Origin: Vombatus ursinus
Taxonomy: Eukaryota; Chordata; Mammalia; Diprotodontia; Vombatidae
Length of the DNA stretch: 64,000 nucleotides
Assembly: GCF_900497805.2 (NCBI RefSeq)
Contig: NW_020948739.1
Coordinates: 13,546,890 to 13,610,889 of the forward strand
Reading direction: 5' to 3'
Both the position numbers and the translations under genes were made by a program. Positions 54,412-63,824 of this stretch are shown one piece after another. Position 1 is the stretch's first letter; each line of letters opens with the position of its first letter. Below the pieces are notes generated by a model, which saw nothing but the letters and a program-made list of their open reading frames with translations, was not told the origin of the DNA and searched no databases.

Positions 54412-54443
54412 GGGGTGGGGAACCTGCCATAGGTTCCTGGAAT
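54412..54443. mobile_element. Solitary hAT terminal repeat remnant
   Basis: 'caggggtggggaacctg' followed by 'aggttcctgg': the terminus of the element type at 2806-3001 with its interior gone. Confidence 0.6.
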
Positions 54444-54572
54444 AGGAGATACATTAAAATTGCCTAAAGTCCTAATCACCCCACACTTATTCAGTTCTCC
54501 AACTGATATCTCAAAGTAGAATATAAATTACCTGTGGTTGGGTTGGTTTGGGGTTTGATTTTGTTTCGGGTT

Positions 54573-55077
54573 GGTTTTTTTTTTGTTTGTTTTTGTTTTT
54601 GTTTTTTCCATTTGGAATATTTCACCTACTCATTCCCACTCCTCCTCCCCTAAACTCTTGGCTACTGGTTGTGACTGGGAGGTGGAGCTTGTCAAGACAT
54701 CGGGTACCAGGCTCTCAGGGAAGAAGTCTCCTGGGATCAGGGGATCAGGGATCTCTTCAGGCTTCACAATTGCAAAGTTACCTGTCTGTACAAATGACGA
54801 AGGGAAAAAACAGCCTGTCCTCTTCAGTGACCCTCCTCCCAGGGTAAGTGGGCTCAAGTAGCCCCTCTGCTGTTGCTTGTTTCATTCTTAGTACCTGGAT
54901 GAAATTGACCTCTGATTTCTGTACTGAGAGATGGTATCTTTTGTGTGTATGGGGTAAGGGTGTGGATTCCTGATAAACTTTTGGTTCCTGATGAAAATGG
55001 GCTGTGAACACCAAAGAGTGCCCCAGGTACCTAAACAAAAGGAACTCCTGTTTGATGGGCTTGGCTTGACATTTCAA
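54573..55077 (-). pseudogene. Possible processed pseudogene of unknown host gene
   Basis: Two overlapping minus-strand frames (55077-54778 and 54857-54630) have coding-like composition. The downstream one ends 'SQPVAKSLGEEEWE' with a stop, followed after about 25 nt by a degenerate A-rich tract (about 54607-54573, minus strand). That layout would suit a retrocopy with a decayed poly(A) tail and a frame shift near 54850. No family recognised, no target duplication found. Confidence 0.25.
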
Positions 55078-56018
55078 TTACATTGATCTCTTTCAAAGCC
55101 ACTACACTTAATTTTTTAAAAAGACATTTTCCCCCTCACAGTCACCTCAGGATTCCTTATATTTTTCTAATGCCTCTAATTATGCTATTTAAATGGATTT
55201 TAAATGGAATTAGGGGTGATTCTAATTTTTATTCCTGATTATATGTTCAATGCATCATTAGACAAACATTATATATTTGAGAATAGACATGCACATAATA
55301 GAAAATGGGCTGCATTTTGTCACATTTAAATACCTCTCTTTCCCCACCCCCCCAAAAATGTAATACCTGGAAAACCATGGCATTGCGTTGCAAAGAAGTC
55401 AGAAAAATACTTATTTTTAAGGGCATTATAAAAGGTTGTGGTTTTTGTAATTTGAGATTGGTAGAGATCTGGTTGATGGGAGTCTTAGTTTGCTATATCA
55501 CCTAGGGCAACAGAGAAGGCCCAGGGGAGTTTATGCAAAAGAATATCTAATTGCATGTAAGCAGAAACCTGTGTTCTGGAGACCCTGACTGTACCCTAGA
55601 TAAGTAGGACAATTTGTGCTGTTTATCACTTAACTGCTTCCCCCCTCTCCCTTATCCCACCCTCCAGAGGGAAAGATTGCTATTTATTTTTCTTAGCTGG
55701 AATTTTAGTATTCATTAGTTAGTTATACTATTACTTCTTCTGCTATGTGTTTTATAATAGGACCCACCGCTGATTAACTTGAGTAACTGTTACTTTTTAA
55801 AACCTGACCAAAATACTAAAGCAAGAGAAGATGCCATTTACTTCTTCTGTAAATCTGATCATCCACTAATGTAGTTTGAGCTGAATTTTACAGGGAAATG
55901 AGAATCTCCCCACTGGAAGCATAGCCTTAACTCTCTGGAAAGGTTATTACTTTAAAAAAACCTGAAATTATCCAGGTGATTTAGAGTAATGAGCTTTTCA
56001 CTAACCTGATTTGTGTGA
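55078..56018. other. Unassigned sequence
   Basis: No repeat or gene recognised. Confidence 0.45.
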
Positions 56019-56163
56019 GTTATCAATAGTACTGCCAATTCATTGGAGAACTGCTATTGTCACTTTGCTCTCTGCCGGCCAGTTCAGACCAGACGTTATA
56101 GGTGAAGTTATCTGCTTAATATTTACCTGGTTCAGTAGCAGCAAAAGATGAGTCACTTCGGTT
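56019..56163 (+). repeat. Unrecognised interspersed repeat, copy A
   Basis: 145 bp that recurs at 60329-60473 at roughly 78-80% identity. Shared blocks include 'cctggttcagtagca' and 'cagaccagac'. Not MIR, MAR1, L1, L2, CR1 or hAT as far as I can tell. Confidence 0.75.
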
Positions 56164-56224
56164 CCTTACTGTTAACTAGAAAAATTACTCAATATATACC
56201 CTGCCAATTATTACATGTTGTATG

Positions 56225-56402
56225 TGTAGTTAGGTGACATAAGTAAATGGAGTACTAGATTTTGAGTCAGGAAGACCTGAGTTTGAATCCTGCTACAGTC
56301 ACTTGTTAGTAATGTGATCTTGGACTAATCACTTAGCCCCTTTTGGCCAGTTTCTCCATCTTTAAAATGGGGTTAATTACAGCACTTACCTTTTGGGATT
56401 AA
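56225..56402 (+). mobile_element. MIR SINE
   Basis: 'tggagtactagattttgagt', 'aatgtgatcttggactaatc', 'ccatctttaaaatggggtta'. Confidence 0.8.
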
Positions 56403-57368
56403 TTTTTTACACACTTTCTAAGTTCTTCCTCACACTACTCCCCAAAATGAACAAAAAGAGAAAAAAGACGAAGAAAACCTGCATTGTAAACCTGCAGAAT
56501 CCTGAAAACAAATTCCCTCATTGGCCATGACCAAAAATCTCAATCTCTCTCTCAATCTCTCTCCTCTGCTCTCTTCTCTTCCCCTTCTCTTCTCTCTCAG
56601 TATTTGACTCTGTTTCTCTCTCCTCCTCTCTTCCCATCTCTCCTATTCTCTCTGTTATGTCTAATGGTGGTCTAGCAGCTGAGTAACAATTGACTCAACT
56701 CTATGGGCCATGGTTCCAAATTGCTTTCCAGGATGGCTGGACCAATTCACAGCTTCACCAACAGTGCTCTAGTGTGCCTGTTTTTCCCCAGCCCTTCCAA
56801 CATTTGCCATTTTTTCTCTTTTCTCTGCCTCCTGTCTCTCCACACATTAGTTCATCCAATATGCTATGAAAGTAATTTTCCTAGAGTACAAGCATGACCA
56901 TGCAACTCCCCTATTCAGTAAATTCTAGTTGCTTCCTATAGCCTCTCAGATGAAATGTAAAATATTCTGTTTGCCTTTTAAAGCCTTCCATAATCTGGCC
57001 CCAACTACCTTTGCAGGCTTCTTATAAACTATGTTCCACTTATTTTGCCATGAGTGACTCTTGCCTCTTTTCTGTTCCTTACAAAAGATACTCTATCTCC
57101 AGACTCAGTGTATTTTCATTAGCTGTCCCATGCCTGAAATACTTTCCCTCTTCATCTCCACCTCCTGGCTACCATGGTTTCCTTCAAGTCTAAGCTAAAA
57201 TCCTACTTTCTGCAAGAAGTCTTTCATGATTCTTCTTAATACTAGTGCCTTCCTCTGAGATTATCTCCAATTTATCTTGCATATAACTTGTCTATATAAA
57301 CTTTGCATATTATGTCCTCTATTATACTATGAGCTCCTTAGGGACAAGAATCTTTCCTTCCTCCCTTC

Positions 57369-57407
57369 ATCTCTCTCTCTCTGTCTCTCTGTCTCTCTCT
57401 CTCTCTG
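57369..57407 (+). repeat. (CT)n tract
   Basis: Short CT/CTGT run at the junction of the two L2 pieces. Confidence 0.9.
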
Positions 57408-57708
57408 TATTTATTAAGTGCTTATTATGTGCTAGCTACTGTGCTAAGTGCTGGGAATACAAACAAAAGCAAAAAAAAAAAACAATCCCTGCTGTCAAGG
57501 AGCTCACAGTCTAATAGGGAAAACTACCTGCCAACAACTATGTGCAAATAAGATATACAGAGGATAAACTGCAGATTATAATGGAGGGAAAGCACTAGCA
57601 TTAAGGAGGATTAGGAAGGCTTTTTGCTGAGACTTGACTGCGTCCAGGGAATCCAGATGATGGGATTGGCAAGGTTAAAGAATTCTGGGTATGTTGACAA
57701 AAATGGCA
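57408..57708 (-). mobile_element. L2 LINE 3' fragment inside L2
   Basis: Antisense: 'ttattatgtgctagctactg', 'tgctgtcaaggagctcacag', 'gattaggaaggctttttgct'. Confidence 0.85.
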
Positions 57709-58215
57709 CCTTATAGGTGCTTAATAAATGCTTGTTGACTTGTGATCTTTGCCAGTCTTGATGGGTATAAATTAGAAACTCAAAGTTACTTTAATTTGAA
57801 TTTCCCTAATTATTAATGATTTAGAGCATTTTTTCCTATGGTTATTGATAGCTTGGATCTCTCTATTCATATCCTTTGACTAGATCTATTGAGGAATATT
57901 TCTTAATCTTACAAATTTGAATCAGTTCTTTATGTATCTTGGATATGAAACCATTATCAGAAAAACTTTTTACAGAGGTTTTTTTCCCCACTTATCTGTT
58001 TCCCTTCTAATTTTAACAACATTAGATTTGTTTGTACAAAACCTTTTAAATTTGTATAATCAAAATTGTTCATTTTAACTTCCCCGAGCCTCTCTAGCAC
58101 TTGTTCAGTCATGAACACTTCCCCTTATCAATAGATCTGAAAGTAAATTAGATAGATCTGAAAATAAATTCTTCTTTGCTTCTCTAATTTATGATGTGAT
58201 CTTTAATACTTAGGT

Positions 58216-58312
58216 CACAAGGTTGTTGTGAGAATCAAATGAGATAAGGTATATAAAGTGCTTCACAAAACTTTAAAGTACTACATAAATGCTAGTTATA
58301 TTTATTTCTCAT
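58216..58312 (+). mobile_element. MIR SINE 3' part
   Basis: 'gttgttgtgagaatcaaatg', 'atataaagtgcttcacaaa'. Confidence 0.75.
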
Positions 58313-58409
58313 TTCATTGTCATAAAATAATTTTAAGTAACTCATGATATTTGCTTTGGGCTAATTGTGGTAAAACCCTTGGAACATAACCTTTATCTTT
58401 TGCACAGTC

Positions 58410-58582
58410 ATCACTAAACATTGATTAAGTCCATTATTATGAGCCAAGCCCTGAGGATACTTCCTTCCTTCTAGGAGCTCACATTCTAATGAGGGAGACA
58501 GTATGCAAACAACTATGTACTTACAAGATACATTACGATGTAAATCAGAGGTAATCACAGCAGAAAGGTACTAGCAATACAT
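58410..58582 (-). mobile_element. L2 LINE 3' fragment
   Basis: Antisense: 'ttctaggagctcacattcta', 'gagggagacagtatgcaaac'. Confidence 0.8.
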
Positions 58583-58655
58583 TTATGAAATATAATTCCA
58601 ATATAGAACATGCCCACCATCATAGATTCCAAAATATAAATCTTTCCTTGAAAAT

Positions 58656-58828
58656 ATAGCATCAGAGATTAAAACCAAAGGAGACCATACGGGCCATCTA
58701 GTCTAAGAGATGAAGAAATTGAAGCCAAGAGATTTGCCCTAAATCACCAAAAAGTTGAAAGGCAGAAATTGAACTAATGTCCTCTGACTCCAAAGTTAGT
58801 GTATTTTCCATTGTATTATGCTGGCTTC
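58656..58828 (-). mobile_element. MIR3 SINE
   Basis: Antisense: 'gagaccatacgggccatcta', 'gatgaagaaattgaagccaa', 'gtcctctgactccaaagt'. Confidence 0.75.
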
Positions 58829-59001
58829 CAGTGATTCAAGATGGTAGATCTCTACTTGAGTCCATCTATCATAGGTTACAACCACAGATATCCAGGCCTT
58901 TCTATTTACAAAAAACAAACAAACAATACTGAATTTCAGAAAAGTTTAAACAAGCACAAAGCAGGAAATTCTTCAGAGTAACGCAAAAATAAATGAACTA
59001 A

Positions 59002-59236
59002 ATAAACTTGTTTCCATCTGTATAAAAATATAAATTAGCTTTTGACCCAAAGCCTTTGATAATAAGTAATGCTCACTTCAACCCTGGCAGGTCACATGTC
59101 AGAGACGGGATCCTCCCTGGACTTAAGGCTTGCTACAGTGTTTTCTTTTATTTTTTCAGTGTGATTTGTTTAGTAACTTTAAACTTAAAATGTAGTTTTA
59201 AATAAAGTTTGGACTTGTCTATAATTAAAAAAATAA
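59002..59236 (+). pseudogene. Short retrocopy of an mRNA 3' end, gene unknown
   Basis: A perfect 11-bp direct repeat 'aaatgaactaa' flanks it (58991-59001, 59237-59247). The segment ends with AATAAA (59201-59206), about 20 nt, then an A-rich tail (59225-59236). The body is AT-rich without a long frame, consistent with a 5'-truncated 3' UTR copy moved by L1 machinery. Parent gene not recognised. Confidence 0.6.
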
Positions 59237-59271
59237 AAATGAACTAATCATAATGAACAAAGTCTCCATAC

Positions 59272-59480
59272 AACTTTAAGGTTTATAATGTTCTTCACAA
59301 TGACCCCGTGAAGTAACAAACATTAGTTTCCCTGTTTTGCAGTTAAGGACACAGAGGCAAAGAAAGATGAAAGAAGTTGCCCAGTATCAGCCAGGTACTA
59401 AGTAACACAGCTTGGGATTCAAACTCAAGTCTCCTGAGTCTAAGACAAGTACTCAGGACTCTTTCCATTGCATCACTATT
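59272..59480 (-). mobile_element. MIR SINE
   Basis: Antisense: 'aactttaaggtttataatgt', 'ggacacagaggcaaagaaag', 'tctttccattgcatcac'. Confidence 0.75.
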
Positions 59481-59522
59481 TTTCTTTGTATATTAAAGTA
59501 CACAAGGGTCAGCAGAGAAAGA

Positions 59523-59905
59523 TGCAGAACTGAAAGAAAAAAAAATTTTTAGAAAGAAGTTTATTATATCATCTAGCAGATGGGAGAGCCAAAATAAGTG
59601 ACTTGCTCCCTCTGGGCCCCTAACCTTTACACTATATAGAGTTCAAACAAAGCACAAAGAAACTATAGCTAATTTGTTGTCACATAAGCAGTTTCCAGAT
59701 AAGACACATAGATTGATGAAAATATATATTTCAAGAAAATTGAAAATTCTTTGCATCAATCTTTGGCTCCCCTGGAAGGTTTCTGGGGTCAGCATAACCT
59801 GAATGTCCTGAGTTAAACATTAGACAAATCTGGTCTCTAAGCAACCAATCTATTCTCTGAGCCACACAGGGCTGAGTTCAAACAGTGCAATATAGTTGTC
59901 CCACA
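59523..59905 (-). mobile_element. Possible LTR-like remnant
   Basis: A minus-strand AATAAA-type motif (near 59561-59566) and a TATA-like motif (near 59633-59639) are spaced as in an LTR. The right end reads '...tgtcccaca'. No matching flanking duplication or internal region was found, so this is weak. Confidence 0.25.
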
Positions 59906-60019
59906 CAGATCCACCTTTTTTCAGTTATTCTCATGTATAACCTATAACTGGTTTTAAATTGATCCTGAATTATTAACATGTTTGCTAAAAAACTTACACA
60001 GTTTATATTAAAAACTTGA

Positions 60020-60215
60020 CTTCTGAGAATTGGAGTCAGCAGCCTTAGATTGGAATCCCAAATTCTATATCTGTATGAACATAGCCAAATGACTCACCTC
60101 TCTCTGCCTCAGTTTACTTATCTCTGAAATGGAGATACCAATGCTTACACTACCTCACTGAATTCCTGTAAGGAAAATGCCATGTAAACCCTCCAGTACT
60201 ATAGAAATGTGGAGG
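60020..60215 (+). mobile_element. MIR SINE
   Basis: 'catagccaaatgactcacct', 'agtttacttatctctgaaat', 'aaatgccatgtaaaccct'. Confidence 0.7.
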
Positions 60216-60328
60216 TTTTTTTTTTTCTTGGATGGTGTCAAAAAGCATTTTTATTATAATATTTTGCATTATAGTTATTTTGTTGCTCCCTTATGATAAT
60301 AGTAACTTACATTTATATAGTTATGTAA

Positions 60329-60473
60329 GTTATCAACAATACCTCCGATTCACTGAAAACTACCAGCATCACTTTGTTCTCTGTCAGCCAGACCAGACCA
60401 GACATTATAGATGGGATTATCTGGTTAATATCTCACCTGGTTCAGTAGCAACAATGGATGAGTTACTTCAGTT
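60329..60473 (+). repeat. Unrecognised interspersed repeat, copy B, inside MIR
   Basis: Counterpart of 56019-56163. Its position inside an otherwise continuous MIR shows that it arrived as a discrete insertion. Confidence 0.75.
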
Positions 60474-60582
60474 CAAAGTACTTTATGTGTATCATCTCAT
60501 TTGAGTTTAACAACAGTTCTGTACTATCAACAATAATAAATCCCATTTTGCAAATGAGGAAATAGGATTGAGGAGATTGTTT

Positions 60583-60642
60583 CACCAGCATCTAATACAA
60601 TGCCCCAGTACATGGTAGACACAAATACTTGTTGATCGATCG
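60583..60642 (+). mobile_element. L2 LINE 3' terminus inside MIR
   Basis: 'agcatctaatacaatgcccc', 'acaaatacttgttgatcg'. Confidence 0.65.
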
Positions 60643-60799
60643 CTTAAGTGACCTACCAGTAGTTATACATCCAGTGTCAGAGACAGGATTTGAATTCATG
60701 TCCTCCTAGTGACAAGTTCAATTCTCTAAACAGTCTTTTCATCCTTCAAGCACGGAACTTTCTTTTAGACAGATTATTTCTTTATTAAAATATACTTTC

Positions 60800-60852
60800 C
60801 CCCAGTACCTAATACAGTGCTCTACACATACTAGTCACCATGTGTTTCTTGT
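60800..60852 (+). mobile_element. L2 LINE 3' terminus fragment
   Basis: 'cagtacctaatacagtgctc' and following. Confidence 0.5.
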
Positions 60853-61479
60853 ATTGTATATATCACCAATCTTTAAAAGAATGAAAATCTCCCTTTTACT
60901 TTCTTTTTTAGCCAGAACTTAGTGGCATAATCTTCACACATCATCTACTTAAATAGTTACCTCCTTATCCAGCAAAATGCCTTTTTTGCAAAGTTCCTGG
61001 TGGACAAAGACGGGGTGGGTTGCAGTTTGAAGTGACCATATCTCCTAAACAGTTTTTATTACAACAACAACGATAACCAACTGGTTTTCTCAGAGTAGAT
61101 TAAATAAATACTTCCCAACACTCCAAGGAGCTATGATTCAGTCACTGTGGGAACTCCCTTCACTGATGTAGATAACAGTGTTACTGCCACTTAGTAAATG
61201 ATCTTCCAGAGGTGCTGTGGCTTAAAAGAAAAAAAAATCCAACTTGCTGATGAGACTCTTTGAACATAGCGAGTCCTGGGCAACAAATACATAGTCATCA
61301 GCTTATATTCAAAACATTTCCAACATGTTAGAGTTTTCCAGAACTTTTATTAGATAAGAATAAGCCTTCAAAAATCAACGGTCACTGCTATACCATGATG
61401 ACCCAGCAGAATAGGACTTCAGTGGATACAATTAAATACATAATAGAGAAATTATTTAAAAAAAAATGAATGATGCTTT
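60853..61479. other. Unassigned sequence
   Basis: No repeat or gene recognised. Confidence 0.45.
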
Positions 61480-61552
61480 TTTTCATTTTAAGTGTCAATA
61501 ATTTGTGACAGCTAGCATGCTGTCATAAAATTATTGACACTTAAAATGAAAA
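61480..61552. repeat. Near-perfect 33-bp inverted repeat (hairpin)
   Basis: Left arm 61480-61512 and right arm 61519-61552 are reverse complements except for one site (g against ta), with a 6-nt loop 'tagcat'. The arms include 'aagtgtcaataattt'. The motif 'gtgacagctagca' at the centre recurs as 'gtgatagctagta' just right of the hairpin. Could be a small foldback transposon, a template-switch palindrome or a microRNA-like hairpin. Confidence 0.9.
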
Positions 61553-61579
61553 TTGTGTCTGTGATAGCTAGTAACAATA

Positions 61580-61788
61580 TTATGGGGTAACTGGGTGGAA
61601 CAGTGGATAGAGTGTGGAACCTAGAGTCAGGAAGACTCATCTTCCCGAGTTCAAATATGGCTTCAGAAACTTAGCTCTGTGACTGTGGGCAAGTCACTTA
61701 ACCCTGTTTGCCTCAGTTTCCTCATTTGTAAAATGAGCTAAAGAAGGAAATGGCAAAGCACTCCAGTGTCTTTGCCAAGAAAACCCCC
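61580..61788 (+). mobile_element. MAR1-type CORE-SINE, 3' truncated
   Basis: 'aactgggtggaacagtggat', 'tgtgactgtgggcaagtcac', 'tctttgccaagaaaaccc'; the terminal 'gactgaacaac' is missing. Confidence 0.9.
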
Positions 61789-61945
61789 ATCTGATCTTCA
61801 TAACCACTCTATGAGATAAGTATTATAAGTAACATGATCTTCATTTTATAGATGAGGAAGTTAAAACTTAGAGAGGCCAAATGACTTGCCCGCGGTCATT
61901 CAATTTAAAAGTGTTAAAGCAGGCAATGAACTCAGGTCTCTAAAA
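61789..61945 (-). mobile_element. MIR SINE fragment
   Basis: Antisense: 'cttcataaccactctatgag', 'ttcattttatagatgaggaa', 'aaatgacttgcccgcggtca'. Confidence 0.8.
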
Positions 61946-62100
61946 TATATGTACCCTAGATTTTGAGGAAACAGATTTCAAATATTTCAGAGGAAAGACA
62001 CATAGGATTCCATGGAGTAAAATAATTCTAGGGAAGCCAGACCAAGAGGGATGAAAGATGCTTAAGAATGAAATTCACTTATCCAGAAATCTTTGAGCAG

Positions 62101-62282
62101 TGCTCTCTCCCTCCCTCCCTTCCCTCTCTCTCCTCTCCTCTCTCTGTCTGTCTGTCTCTGTCTTTCTACCTCTCTCAGTCTCTCTCTGTCTCTCTGTCTC
62201 TCAGTCTCTGTCTCTCTGTCTTTCTCTGTGTTTCTCTGTTTCTCTTTCTGTCTTTCTCTTTGTCTCTACTCTTTCCCCTCCA
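62101..62282 (+). repeat. CT/CTGT-rich simple repeat
   Basis: About 180 bp of degenerate pyrimidine repeat. The Ser/Leu-rich frames here (up to 86 codons) are artefacts. Confidence 0.95.
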
Positions 62283-62309
62283 TCTCATTAAAATATACAC
62301 TTTTTTTTT

Positions 62310-62395
62310 TACTCATCTGTATCCTTAGCATTGCCTAGAACATAGCTTACTTAGTAAATTACTTAGTAAATGCTTGTTAACTGACTCCCTGAATT
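62310..62395 (+). mobile_element. L2 LINE 3' terminus
   Basis: 'tccttagcattgcctagaac', 'aaatgcttgttaactgact', with an internal 'acttagtaaat' duplication. Confidence 0.75.
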
Positions 62396-62459
62396 ACAAA
62401 TTTGATGTGATGGTCCTTCCTCTCCCTCCATTGCTAGTTATGCCTCTCTGTGACTCAGA

Positions 62460-62585
62460 AGCTTTGAATTACTTGCTGAAGATAAGACAGCCACTCAGCT
62501 TGGGAATCAGGAGACAGACTAAGATCCTCCACCAACTCCAAATCTGCTGACCTTTCCATTCCACACCACACTATGCTGCCCTCTT
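62460..62585 (-). mobile_element. MIR-family SINE fragment
   Basis: Weak antisense match, ending 'caccacactatgctgcc'. Confidence 0.4.
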
Positions 62586-63644
62586 CATTGTTAATAGAAT
62601 TGAGGGGGGGAAATAACTTTTTCTTCCTTATTTTAGAAGTAGCTCATTCAAGCAAAATACAATTTGAGTCACCTGGCCTTTTTGCAGTACTTTTTTTTTC
62701 AGAACTACCTAAGTATTTACCTAAGTAAATACAAAAACCTGATAGTGTCTGTAAAGCAATAAATAAAAATGCCTTTCCCCACAAGGAAGGGGAAAGGGAG
62801 AAAATGAGCATGTACATCATTCAGCATATCCCAGTGATTTTCCATTAAGCTGGAAAGCCCAAGAACTTCTTTCCTTATTTACTTTGGAACCAAATGGTAG
62901 CTTTGTTTGTCGACATTTTTTGATGCTATTCTGAAATTTTGGTTATTATTTATTTGCCCAGGAATTAGTGCAAAATGATCTGACTAAATAATGGAAGGTG
63001 GTTGGAGGGTATCTAAACAAATCTGACAAAGTGAGTTATCCTTGATATTCTGAACATGTTTCTATGACCTTTCTAAGTTAGAGGACCATATCCTAAGTGC
63101 GTGATAATTGGAAATGGTTTGGCCTAATTCTTGAAATTGCAGGTCTTAGATGAATAGACACAGTGATGCTATGACTTATGGGGAAAAGTCAATACTATGT
63201 TGTGACATCAGTTTTGTCCATTTTATGCCATTGAGTTTTATCTAATGGGATATATGTAAATTTTAGACATCATTATGCATAAAGTTACTGTGAAAATAAA
63301 ACAATTAAAATAGACCCTTTTTTTGAGAGAATCTCTGTAAGTAAAATCACTTGGAAAAATGCCAATTCTGTTTGCAAATAATTCTTGAGAAATCATAATT
63401 TGTAATTAAAAACAATTAGGAAATTTTGCAGGAAAATATCTTGATTTTTTGATTTTTTTATTGTGGTAAGGATGACTATTATTTGAAAAGTTTTAGCTCA
63501 GTTTGGCCTATATATGTTGGATAATCTTCAAATTATAAAAAAAAAATCCAAAATGCATAAACTATTTTGCATCCTTTTATTTACAATACAGTATTTAGCA
63601 CTGACTTAAAGACATTTGTCATCCCATATTTGTTGAAAATAACA
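62586..63644. other. Unassigned AT-rich sequence
   Basis: No repeat family or gene recognised in about 1.06 kb. Confidence 0.45.
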
Positions 63645-63800
63645 ATATGCCCCAATCTATCAAGCATTTATTAAATGTCTTCTGTATACAAGGCACAATG
63701 CTAGACAATGGGAATATATAAAAGTAAAACAATCAATCCCTGTCCTGAAGGAGCATCTATTCTACTAGGTGGAAAGAACATATTCACAAAAATATGATGT
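63645..63800 (-). mobile_element. L2 LINE 3' fragment
   Basis: Antisense: 'caaggcacaatgctagacaa', 'aatccctgtcctgaaggagc'. Confidence 0.8.
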
Positions 63801-63824
63801 ATATAACCTATATCCAATTCTCCC

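Larger units (their letters stand above)
56830..57746 (+). mobile_element. L2 LINE 3' part inside L1, itself split by an antisense L2
   Basis: ORF2 end and 3' UTR at 56830-57368 ('aaagccttccataatctggc', 'gagctccttagggacaagaa'), a CT tract, and the L2 terminus at 57710-57746 ('taggtgcttaataaatgctt'). Confidence 0.8.
56405..58215 (-). mobile_element. L1 LINE interrupted by L2
   Basis: Antisense L1 3' UTR (about 56405-56640) and ORF2 (56690-56825: 'ttccaaattgctttccagga', 'caccaacagtgctctagtgt') resume at 57750-58215 ('tgatttagagcatttttt', 'agatttgtttgtacaaaacc'). The ORF2 order is continuous across the L2 block. Confidence 0.78.
60302..60735 (-). mobile_element. MIR SINE with two insertions
   Basis: Antisense MIR pieces at 60302-60328 ('taacttacatttatatag'), 60474-60582 ('caaagtactttatgtgtatc', 'cccattttgcaaatgagg') and 60643-60735 ('caggatttgaattcatgtcc'). 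Confidence 0.75.

Noticed and set aside
59523-59905. A second solo LTR
   Set aside because: TATA- and AATAAA-like motifs are suggestive, but no matching target duplication or defined ends were found. Kept only as a weak feature.
62068-62338. Three overlapping Ser/Leu-rich plus-strand frames
   Set aside because: Translation of CT/CTGT simple repeat.
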